From assembly GCA_040437565.1 (NCBI GenBank), contig JBDOQK010000001.1, positions 682,001-746,000 of the forward strand: a DNA stretch of 64,000 nucleotides, given 5' to 3'. The translations under genes were made by a program, and so were the position numbers. Positions 1-9,633 of the stretch are shown here, one piece after another. Every line of letters starts with the position of its first letter. Position 1 is the first letter of the stretch. Origin of the DNA: Albugo candida. Taxonomy: Eukaryota > Oomycota > Peronosporomycetes > Albuginales. The notes beneath the pieces were generated by a model. That model worked only from the letters and a program-made list of their open reading frames with translations, was not told the DNA's origin and searched no databases.

Positions 1-2167
1 GATTGCATCGTAAATCACGGATGAGTCTTCAGCAATATTTTAGCCAGAGTCGTGAAAGGCGCAGGACACAGCAAGGAAGTTGGTCAGGTCGTTTCGAGTT
101 TTTTTATTTGCGTCTTTGATTTCTGCTTCTCTGAATTAATGGTGATTGTCTTCTCTGGCAGTAAACTTTGTTCCTAGCACCTTTTTGCTTTTTCTCCGAA
201 ATTGAGGTGTACTATCTCTTTCCGGTGTCTAAATGCATAAATGCTGCTGTTGTGGTGAACGTCACAGAATAGTTTTCGTAAATAATGACATAGGACGACA
301 CTCACGTGACTGAATTTATATATGTGCTTTCCTGAGACTTACTAAAAAAATCTGACTCGAACAAGCTTATTGCTTTATTTACTTCGACTAAAGCGTTTCC
401 ACACAGCTTTATCCTCATTGCGCTCCCAATCTGAAGCTCAATTCAATCAGACCATTTCTCTATCAAATTCCGGAGCTTTCCAGCTGCACGAAGGACTCGT
501 AAATAAGCCGCAAAGCATTGCCATGAATAATTAGAAGCACTTCCCAGCAAAAGATCGAAAGATATATCCGTTGTAGACGCGACACTCTCGGCTGTTACAT
601 CTCTACTTTTAACATCCAATCCAAAGACTTTCGATGTCGTGCATCGAAAAATCGTTCAACTGGCTGATCCATTGTTTATTTGGCGCACGGGGAAATTATA
701 CAAATCTAGCTCGAGACAGAGTGAATGCATTCACTTGGTTCTCCCTCTGTACAACACGTTATCACACAATGGTAGACATTCTGTAGGACCCAGATGTATC
801 CCATTATGATTTTGTTATATCAGTATAAAGACATCTCTATTTGAAAACGGCTCGATGAGGCAGACGCATTTGCAGCCAACTGAAAGGACGTTGCAGAAGC
901 CGATCAAAATATTGCGAGCACCAGGTCTTCGTTCAAGGTATAATGTTGGAATCGTGTACGTCTTCGTCACTTTGAGGGAGAGATACTACGGTCAACTTGG
1001 AAGGCTCAGTCAGTCTACCAATATCGATGATGCTGATTTTGTACACATGTAACGTTCTAGTGGTAGCGCGTGCAGGTGAAGATCAAGAACATTTGCATGC
1101 AAGGAAGAAGCAAAAGAGTGCATGGGGGTGCTATTGGGATAGAACCGAATATTGCTCGAAGTTTATCGTAACGGAAAGCACATTTGCGTGTTTTCGTAAA
1201 ACCAAATGTCAGACTTGAAGAAGCCAGATACGATTCAGCTACACTGCCAATCTTGTTAAAGTTCTTTGAACAAGAGCCGCATCATACGTGGACCAACGGC
1301 ATTCCGTTAGGCTCATCAAGTAAGCAAATGCCGGTTGATTTACAAGTAGCTACGATGTCTGGAAAGCGAACAAACTCGGCATCTTTCACATGAATGGCGT
1401 GAAATTTTGCTTCGAAGGTTATGCCAAAAAGCTGCCTGGCAATGCCACATCACATATGTCTTGAACGAACGTCCGCAAATCAAAGCATGTGATACTTTTT
1501 GTCATGTTGTCCTATCCACTATCTCTGCCAAGAAGCGTCAGCACAATAGACCGTGTCGAAACATTATATATATATGATTGCTTTGATTACATTTCGAGAT
1601 ATCGACAAGATGGAAGACATAACGATAGTAGCAGGCTCCTTGTGCCTGGAATCTTCATCTTCTGATAAAGGTTTTGTCGTGTGTCTTGTCATTGCCACAA
1701 CGAAATCGCATGTAGCTAGAGCTTTGGAATGGATATTATACTTGAAAGAAAAGTTGTGAAATCAACGCACAGTTAATACAACCACGGATCTCTCCGTGCC
1801 GGCGGTATCAGTGCTTGCTAAGTCCAATAATTATGCTAACGCTTGGATCTAAAATCGTCTTCTGTTCTGAAATCTGATTATAACTATAAACTATAATGCT
1901 CGTGCTTATAAAAATCTCTGATATAACGTATATCGTGTTCAGTCAGCTCATTGGCGAGTGTCTTGTTACCCAGAAGTAGAATGTTTTTGGAAAACAAAGA
2001 AGCAACAAGCTATCGATAGAAAGCATCATGCTTACACGCACATACGCACTCGTGTCTCGACAAAGGTATGTATTTATGCTTTACAACTTGCTCATTCATA
2101 CCACAACTTTTCACGCACGTAACCACTTACAGGCCGATGGTAACAACATTTTTAGACAACCAACCTT
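1..2167. other. Gene-poor left end
   Basis: No reading frame here shows a recognisable domain. Three short overlapping plus-strand frames (about 855-1393) and one at 1553-1759 are open but resemble no family I know and lack a convincing splice-linked extension. They may be remnants of a decayed gene or chance. The segment downstream of the minus-strand F-box gene may include its 3' untranslated region. Confidence 0.5.
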
Positions 2168-2782
2168 TCAGGCAACCATCATACGACGGGCAATCGCAGC
2201 TGCAACCTCACGAGACGTACGGAATGAATGCTGCATTGTGCTCATGCATTGCTCCTGCATAAAGTCCCGAATCAAACGCTTCAGGGATAAATACGTAAGC
2301 TTGTACAGAGCATAATACGACTTTGGCGGATTGTGAAGTTGTGTAGGCGAAATTGACCATTCCATGCGACATAGATTCAGCCAGTAGCGTTCATTTTGAG
2401 ATAACTCATTAAGGAGCTGGCAAACGGATCGCGATCGACACAGCGACATTCCATCCAAAAAACTTAAAATTGTTGCAAGCGTTTCTTCACATGTGACCTC
2501 TAACAACGATTGCTTTTGATAATGTTGATTGTACACCCGCTGTTTCGTACTATGTCGATGTTGCTCTGAGAAATGATAATCCCGATACAACGCATATAAG
2601 TGGGGATCGTTTGCCAGTAGATTCGCAAAACTTTTGCCACCATCATTTAGTAGGTTTTCGAGGTTGGTGGCCTGAAACCGCGGGCAATTATAAGTTGGGG
2701 AAGGATATACAATCAGAGCATCAGATGAAGTGCAAATTTGACTACGTTCTTCGTTCTGATTTGAAAATTCATCTCTCCGCAT
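2168..2782 (-). CDS. F-box domain protein
   Basis: Intronless 204-residue frame starting at an ATG (2782) and ending in TGA (2168-2170). Residues about 98-138 match the F-box pattern: hydrophobic 'TLATILSFLDG', then 'SRSVCQLLNEL', then 'ERYWLNLC' with the characteristic W-L pair. F-box proteins bind Skp1 and bring substrates to SCF ubiquitin ligases. No kelch, WD40 or leucine-rich repeats follow, so the substrate-binding part is either the short basic C-terminal region (about 150-204) or the polar N-terminal 95 residues. Substrate unknown. It is transcribed away from the kinase gene, sharing a roughly 680-bp intergenic region with it. Family assignment is fairly safe; the exact start could lie in an unseen upstream exon. 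Confidence 0.75.
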   Translation of the reverse strand: MRRDEFSNQNEERSQICTSSDALIVYPSPTYNCPRFQATNLENLLNDGGKSFANLLANDPHLYALYRDYHFSEQHRHSTKQRVYNQHYQKQSLLEVTCEETLATILSFLDGMSLCRSRSVCQLLNELSQNERYWLNLCRMEWSISPTQLHNPPKSYYALYKLTYLSLKRLIRDFMQEQCMSTMQHSFRTSREVAAAIARRMMVA

Positions 2783-3462
2783 GCTCCACAGTCCGTTAGG
2801 TACCGTGCTACAGTAGTTGCGTGTGCGCTGCTTCGTGTTCAGGTGTATGACAACACTTGGTAGAACACAAAGTGGGTCGTAGGTTTACACTAAAGTACAA
2901 ACTGAAGAACCGTTACACGAGCTCTGAAAACCGATACGGAAACATTGTAACGTACCTAAGAAGCGGTTGAGCGCCTCGTGTTACGTCCTTTCAGCCCATA
3001 ACACTAGGAACTAGGATCAGAGCTGAAAAATTCAATCAGATTTTTGAATTGTGACGATGACTTCAAAACCGCTAAATACGGCACCTTTGTCGTTTTTTCA
3101 AATTTCGAATCCACTCCACCCGAATAAAATCCAATTGACTTTGCGTCGAGCCATTCCTATTACAATAGTATCGAAAGACGCTACTCCTCGAAGACATTTG
3201 GTCTTTTTAAGACACGCAAGCAAATAAAGGATCCATTCCAAGTCAGTTGCACGAAAAATAACAGATTCACAAGTCACAATCGATAATTTTCAGTCGCAAA
3301 AAATACGTAAAGGTCGTTATGATGCACAAAATGCAACGTGAAACGTAATTTATAAATTTCATTCAGTGCGAAAAAACGAATGTCAGACGACCACAAATCT
3401 CATTGTAACGTGCTACAATTCTGATTTTGCATTAAAGCAGCAAATTGAGTACCTCCCATTCT
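2783..3462. promoter_or_regulatory. Divergent intergenic region, F-box / PH-kinase
   Basis: About 680 bp between the start of the minus-strand F-box gene and the start of the plus-strand kinase gene. No reading frame of interest. It must carry both promoters because the genes are head to head, but I see no specific element that I can name. Confidence 0.4.
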
Positions 3463-5874
3463 ATGATGAGAGAACGAACGCAGTCGTACCTACATCCACT
3501 ACATTTCTTAAAGCATGTGCGGAATGAGTACGAGCGATTCTCGTGTGTATCCAGCGCAAACTTCGACGATGTTTTAGCATCAGAGTCCACTTACTCAAAC
3601 TTCCAGTCTGTTACATCGATACAACACAAAATTACGGAGCGTGGTGGTGGTCGAGAACTATGGATCCAAGCTCCGGTTCTTTTAGATGAAATGGAAATAC
3701 AAATGCAATCATTTGGCTGGTCAAAACGCTGGAAACGACGATGTATCCAACTCAATGGGCGTCGTCTTTGTTGCTTTAATATTGAATCTTCCAAAAAGCG
3801 GAAAAAAGATAATGAATCTAAAAAGTCTCGAATGGAACGTACTTATCGTAATTCCTTGTGTGGTTTGTTCTCAGACACATTAGATGAGGTAGAGTCATCC
3901 GAATGTTCAGGATCACAGGAAATTCGAAATGAAGACCAGTCAGATAATAAAATTACAACAATACCACATAAAGTCGCGGAATTAAAGCCTGGAGCTTCAT
4001 TGCAATATATTGACACCCATACGTTTGCAATCGTGCCATGTCCTACAGAGAAGCCATGGATCTTACGCATTAGGGACCCAGTTATCCGTAAAAAGTGGCA
4101 CCAAGCTTGTACAGACTGCATCGACATCATCAACTGGATACAACATTATGAGATCGGGCAAGTGCTGGGCGTGGGCGGCCACGGAATTGTCAAAGTCGTC
4201 ACTGACACACGATCTAATCAGCAATTCGCCATGAAGACTGTGGATGTATCGAAGCTCAAAAATCGCAATACAATCGTAAAGGAAGTAGAAATACTTCGAG
4301 ATATAACGCGTCATATCAATCACCCGAATTTGGTTCGAATTGAAAAAGTGTATGAGGAAAATGAGAAAATCAATATTATTATGCAATATTGCGGCGGTGG
4401 AGAGCTGTATGATGCTATCGTGAAGCGTGGACGTTATAATGAGAGTGATGCTATTCAGATTATGCAACAGCTTTTGTCTGCACTACAGGCACTTCATCGT
4501 CATAACATTCTGCATCTCGACATAAAACCGGAAAATATTTTGTTGGAATCACCGGTCGACTGCGATAACGATGGAGACAAAGTTCCGAGACTCGTACTGA
4601 CGGATTTTGGATTGGCTCAGACAATTTGTGGCTCCGATGATGATACCGAAACGGACGGGCTTCGATCTGGTATCTCTGGTACTGTCGGATATATTGCTCC
4701 TGAAGTGATCACCTCGCGACTGTATACACCTGCAGCTGACGTGTTCAGCGCCGGTGTTATTTTATTTATTTTGCTGGTCGGTTACCCACCTTTCTACGGC
4801 GAATCTGATATCGAGACGATGCTGATGACAGCTCGTGGAGAGTATTGTTTGCGCGAAGAAGACTGGAAACAAGTTTCAGAGGAGGCCCGAGATCTAGTGA
4901 CGAGAATGCTTACGATTCGGATGCAAGATCGTATCAGTCTGGATGAAGTTCTTCAACACCCATGGATACAAAACAAGCAAGACATTGGCCAAGAGGGTCT
5001 CCATATGGCCATCGGGCGTATCGAGAAATTCAACTTTAATCGTCGATCCAAACGATTTTCTTCCTTCATAACCAAACAAGTGTTACCACCTGACGCTGAA
5101 GTTGTTACAGCTCCAAATCTGCCGCTATCTGTGAATTTAGAGATGATACAAAGCATGTTTGATCAGCTTGCTCCTGACGGAAAGCTCAAGCTCAAGCATG
5201 CCCGTCGATTGGTCCAGGGCTTTGGATTCTGTCCATTTGTGAGCGAAAAACTTGTGATTGGATTTCTCGATCAGGACCAGGATGGGTTCATCACAGCAAT
5301 TGATTATTGGAAGAGTATCCAAGCAATCTACTACAATCACGCATCCTTTTCAGTGATTATGTTTGAAGCATTCCTCACAATCCGATCGCATGTGTACCAG
5401 CACCAGAAACGTGGAACATCACACTATCAATTGGCCAATTTGTCACGCGATAAAAAGTATAGAAACAAGCTGACACAAGCGGATTTCATGCTCGCATTCA
5501 GTATTTTACAGTGTTCAGAAGCTCACGCATTCGACTTTTTCCGACATTGTTACGTTTATTTAAGTGAGTTGAAGAATAAAGAGACGAACAAAGTGTCCGA
5601 CACACGACCGATCGACTCGTTTGGATCGCGTACGGCTTCCATGTCGTCTGACGCGAGCTTTGCGTCTCATTCGTCGCTGATTTCAATGATGAAAGGGTCG
5701 ATTGCGGATGAGAATGTGGGATTTGTGCTGAATCGAGAAATGTTTGCTGAGATTTTCTCGAAATTTCCATTTCTTCGATCGCTATTTTTGGTGCAAAATT
5801 CGCGATCGAAATCAAAAGTGCAGAATTTTGCAACTCATACGATGTTAACGCGTTATGAGTATGGATATCAATGA
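3463..5874 (+). CDS. PH domain - CAMK-type kinase - EF-hand protein
   Basis: Intronless 803-residue protein. The first ATG in frame is at 3463; the six upstream codons begin with TTG and are not a likely eukaryotic start. A PH-like region lies at about residues 65-225, with a long polar insert ('FGWSKRWKRRCIQL' near its start). The kinase domain has the glycine loop at 236-241, catalytic-pair Lys258, catalytic Asp353 in 'HLDIKPEN' (His-Leu-Asp rather than His-Arg-Asp, as in some CAMK kinases), DFG Asp381 and 'GYIAPEV'. Past the kinase is a degenerate EF-hand (near 567) and a good one from Asp603 ('DQDQDGFI'). The order suggests a Ca2+-responsive, membrane-recruited Ser/Thr kinase related to the CDPK/CAMK group. 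Substrates are unknown. The PH assignment is less certain than the kinase. Confidence 0.9.
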   Translation: MMRERTQSYLHPLHFLKHVRNEYERFSCVSSANFDDVLASESTYSNFQSVTSIQHKITERGGGRELWIQAPVLLDEMEIQMQSFGWSKRWKRRCIQLNGRRLCCFNIESSKKRKKDNESKKSRMERTYRNSLCGLFSDTLDEVESSECSGSQEIRNEDQSDNKITTIPHKVAELKPGASLQYIDTHTFAIVPCPTEKPWILRIRDPVIRKKWHQACTDCIDIINWIQHYEIGQVLGVGGHGIVKVVTDTRSNQQFAMKTVDVSKLKNRNTIVKEVEILRDITRHINHPNLVRIEKVYEENEKINIIMQYCGGGELYDAIVKRGRYNESDAIQIMQQLLSALQALHRHNILHLDIKPENILLESPVDCDNDGDKVPRLVLTDFGLAQTICGSDDDTETDGLRSGISGTVGYIAPEVITSRLYTPAADVFSAGVILFILLVGYPPFYGESDIETMLMTARGEYCLREEDWKQVSEEARDLVTRMLTIRMQDRISLDEVLQHPWIQNKQDIGQEGLHMAIGRIEKFNFNRRSKRFSSFITKQVLPPDAEVVTAPNLPLSVNLEMIQSMFDQLAPDGKLKLKHARRLVQGFGFCPFVSEKLVIGFLDQDQDGFITAIDYWKSIQAIYYNHASFSVIMFEAFLTIRSHVYQHQKRGTSHYQLANLSRDKKYRNKLTQADFMLAFSILQCSEAHAFDFFRHCYVYLSELKNKETNKVSDTRPIDSFGSRTASMSSDASFASHSSLISMMKGSIADENVGFVLNREMFAEIFSKFPFLRSLFLVQNSRSKSKVQNFATHTMLTRYEYGYQ

Positions 5875-5940
5875 TACGTTGTTAAGGTTTGATCTGTGAA
5901 TACAATATGTTATTTTTTACAATAATAGCCGCGTGCACTG

Positions 5941-6588
5941 ATGGAAGCCAGCGAGCCACGACAGGATCCATTCCTGCAGCGATATGACGAGGTTTTGCGT
6001 GCTATAAACGACCTGACTTCTGTAAGAAAGGACGGTTTTGTTGACGATGAAGAATGTAGAACAGTAGATGCGCAGGATGCCGTACATGTCACGTTAGATT
6101 GCGTTAAATTACTAGAGAAAGCATTGGGGCTTTCCGATCACTATGCACATTTGGAGAATCAACTGAATACGAAACACATCGAAAACGAGCATCCTGCCCA
6201 AGAAATGAATGAGGATGATACCGCTGTTAATGTGCTCGTAGATTTGCTAAGCAAGAGCGATGAGATGAAGGATAAAGTAAGTAGAATCATTCTGGAGCGC
6301 GTTCGAATCCGAAGTAGCCAGATCCTCCAATGCACTGCAAAGCATGTAAATCAATTGTCGCATTCTGACGCGGCGATACAAGCCCTGCCCGATACTAAAG
6401 AATTCGAAAATTTGTATTTGGAAACATTCACAAACGCCTTTGGCGATGAGCTGGATCAATTCCGACAAGAAAGCTCATTTTCGAGTAAAGATGTGAGTCA
6501 TTTAGTGTCAAGTATTCAGATGGGAGCTGATATTTTCACCGATTCGCAAAAAGAGATGCTTTTATTTGCAAAATCTCAAGCACAATGA
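5941..6588 (+). CDS. Rsa3-type ribosome assembly domain protein
   Basis: Intronless 215-residue protein starting 66 bp after the kinase stop. The last 60 residues resemble the Rsa3 (ribosome assembly protein 3) domain: 'FENLYLETFTNAFGDELDQFR', an intervening acidic-polar step, then 'LVSSIQMGADIFT', which fits the family pattern of an aromatic-rich helix, D-[DE]-L-D-x-[LF]-R and a late L-x-x-G-A-x-[IV]-F. In yeast Rsa3 acts in early 60S subunit assembly in the nucleolus. The first 140 residues are acidic and helical and I do not recognise them. The match is by eye to a short domain, so function is a moderate-confidence inference. It is tandem with the kinase on the same strand, which may only reflect gene compactness. 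Confidence 0.55.
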   Translation: MEASEPRQDPFLQRYDEVLRAINDLTSVRKDGFVDDEECRTVDAQDAVHVTLDCVKLLEKALGLSDHYAHLENQLNTKHIENEHPAQEMNEDDTAVNVLVDLLSKSDEMKDKVSRIILERVRIRSSQILQCTAKHVNQLSHSDAAIQALPDTKEFENLYLETFTNAFGDELDQFRQESSFSSKDVSHLVSSIQMGADIFTDSQKEMLLFAKSQAQ

Positions 6589-6704
6589 TTCGATACTATT
6601 CATAATTTACAAATGTGGACGACGAAGCGAGTTTTTTCCATTGACTTATGGATGTAGTTGTCTTTTCACGTGTGCCATATGCGGAATGAAATCCTGTTTT
6701 TGAC

Positions 6705-9252
6705 TCAAAGGGAAGACTGCCATATGGCATTATATTGCCCCAATGCATCTCCATCTCGAGAATGTATGATATTATTGTGATTCCCCATAACTTCTGATTC
6801 AAAGGATTCTCCTGCCTGTGCTTTTGCGCAATGATGCGGTTTGCACGTGCCAATATGATCGTAATCTATTCCCAATTCATCCGCATGAAAGCTACACGTG
6901 ATCTCAAAACTAGTGGCATCATCCGTGCGATTCATTCCAAATGTCATTTGCTTCATAAACGTGATGTAAAACACGATATTCACCAAGCCGAGCGCGCCCA
7001 ACGTATAATACATATACTCCAAATTACCATTGTTGAGATTCTGAGGAAAATGAGCCTGGAACAAAATAGTGAATGAGGATGTCAAGTTACTTCCTATCGC
7101 AACTGTCAGCAAATGAATGGTCTGACAAGCCGATTTGAGATGGAGAGGTACCTCACGATATAACAACTCATAAGCAGTGACATTGATAAGACATTCGGCA
7201 ATTCCAATCAAAAGGTAGTGTGGAATCGCATACGCCCAATACATATGATTCATCGGTTGCAACAATGCTTGATCGAGAATAGGAACTACTTCATCTGTTT
7301 CCGGATCAAAAGTGGTCAAAATACCGCTGTCACGACGCAATACTTCAAAAACTCCTGTCCACACCATTGCAAAAGTTGCGATAATCAACCCGACAAGCAC
7401 TTTACCATACGCACTCGGAGGTCTTCCAAATAGTCTTGTGTAGCATGGATAGAAGACCGTATCCAACGCAGGAATGAACAAGATGATTGTGATAGGATCA
7501 ATAATTCCCAGTAATGCGCCAGGCACCTGATCGGCGTGTGCATCGACGATCGACTTGGCACCAACACGCAAATCACATTGCTGTGTGATGGATTGAAAAT
7601 TCGCATCCAATTGGTCATAAGCGCATTCCCAAAAAATCATAAAGCAAGCAAACGGTAGTACACGCACCAACTGCTTGATTTCTTCAATTACTTCGTCGTT
7701 ATATTTCCCCCCATTCGACGCCATACTTTTATCCATATACGAAGCATTCCTTCCATAACGTATCCAAGTGTACATGGCGTACACAATACAAACGACCACA
7801 ATGTACGAAAGATAATGTCCACTTGAGTAGGAATCCGTTAAGAAAGCAGCGACAATGTTCAGCATCAAAGCCAATACAAACGCAATTAATCCATACAACA
7901 ACTGCCTCGCTTCAAAACTATACTCACAATTCCCACGTATCATATACCACAATTCCGTTAAGGCACTGGTTTGCGTCGCATAATAATTATACCGTGGACT
8001 CGCCAAATAAAACATCAGATATGCAATCACCACCATAGTTCCACATACAAAAAACGTTGCAAAATAGCCATATTTTGGACTTATCGTGTGAGCTCCTTGC
8101 ACACACAAAACAGAAAGGTACCCATACGAGAAAATAGCTCCGAGATTAATTAGCGAGTAGAAATACTTAAAGTAATGATGTTGTTGCACGACTTGCGAAG
8201 GAATATGAATATTAAACTGGTCGGCTCCAAATGTTATNNNNNNNNNNNNNNNNNNNNNNNNNNNNNNNNNNNNNNNNNNNNNNNNNNNNNNNNNNNNNNN
8301 NNNNNNNNNNNNNNNNNNNNNNNNNNNNNNNNNNNNNCTCACAATTCCCACGTATCATATACCACAATTCCGTTAAGGCACTGGTTTGCGTCGCATAATA
8401 ATTATACCGTGGACTCGCCAAATAAAACATCAGATATGCAATCACCACCATAGTTCCACATACAAAAAACGTTGCAAAATAGCCATATTTTGGACTTATC
8501 GTGTGAGCTCCTTGCACACACAAAACAGAAAGGTACCCATACGAGAAAATAGCTCCGAGATTAATTAGCGAGTAGAAATACTTAAAGTAATGATGTTGTT
8601 GCACGACTTGCGAAGGAATATGAATATTAAACTGGTCGGCTCCAAATGTTATGACGTTCGCTTTGATAGCTCCAGTGCCTATAGCGACACCAGCGAATAG
8701 ACCGCAGTGGCACATCCAATTAGCAAGCTGCGGATATTCCATAACTTCTGGTAATGCGGAAATACTAACTATATAAATTCCTACTGTGTACCAAACGCCA
8801 AAAACAATCAACGTTTTGAAGCGACCCCACTTTTCGTCTGCGATATAGCCACCCAAGATGGGTGATAAATAGCATATTGAGGTCCAAGTGCTTTTGATCG
8901 CGTTGGAGGCAACCTGACTCCATCCAAACTTATCGATAAAATTTTTCAACCCTTGATTAATACCATAATAACTCAACCGCTCTGCGAATTCTAAAATCAA
9001 AATAAAACTGCAAACGTGTAAAAGGATGTTATTATATTCGCACTGTCGACTTTTGACTGGTGGTGGTTGTATCATAATCGATTGCTCTATACGGTGAGGA
9101 TTTAGTCGACCACACTCGAATGAATCGTCGAGCCTTAATATAGTAGAGATTGGTCCAAATGCCTCAGGTTCATGTGTCTCAGGTCCATGTGACTCAGTCA
9201 AATTACTCGAATGCTCATTTGGTAGTGGTGATTTAAGTGACTGAGAGTGCAT
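6705..9252 (-). CDS. POT/PTR-family peptide transporter (SLC15-like)
   Basis: Proton-coupled oligopeptide transporter of the plasma or vacuolar membrane. The ATG is at 9252. The gene is interrupted by an assembly gap (8238-8337) whose flanks are duplicated; reading 9252-8338 then 7922-6705 gives one in-frame protein of 710 residues, close to family length. The N-terminal 75 residues are polar and cytosolic. The family signature E-x-x-E-R is at 88-92 ('EFAERLSYYG'), and the second signature, FYxxIN, is at 226-231. Numerous hydrophobic segments follow, with a soluble C-terminal tail. POT carriers move di- and tripeptides, and some move nitrate or other nitrogen compounds; the substrate cannot be read from sequence. 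In a biotrophic oomycete this could serve nitrogen uptake from the host (inference). No introns seen. Confidence 0.93.
7923..8652. repeat. Assembly duplication around N gap (315 bp)
   Basis: Positions 7923-8237 and 8338-8652 appear identical and flank exactly 100 Ns. The repeat lies inside the peptide transporter gene; collapsing it restores a single frame of family-typical length. This points to two overlapping contigs joined with a fixed-size gap rather than a real tandem duplication. Confidence 0.9.
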
Positions 9253-9633
9253 TAGATTCGTTTTGAGTAAGCTCTACGCTATGAGCATTGATATAATGCA
9301 GCGATTTTATCTATACGCTCAATGCATTTATTTGATATAAAATACTTGAAGCCGGTCGAGGATCGTCCATACCCAACCCCCATTAGTTCATTACTCTTCA
9401 AAGCTGGTAGAAAACAGCACTCTCTTTTACTCTATTTATGTAAATTTTCAATTGACTAGTAACCCAAGTCGCAATAGACCTTCGAAAGACCTTAACCCGT
9501 TGTAATCCATCAACGATCGTAATCTGCGTGCGATAAACCGGATTTTACATCACATATTCCTTGCCATACGCAACAGTCGCACACTGGATCTTTGTATGTA
9601 TGCACACGAACTGGCTTATCCAGATAAAGTACT
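9253..9633. other. Intergenic, peptide transporter / FYVE gene
   Basis: About 380 bp between the start of the transporter gene and the stop of the next minus-strand gene. No open frame worth calling; it should contain the transporter promoter and the FYVE gene's 3' end signals. No specific motif recognised. Confidence 0.4.
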
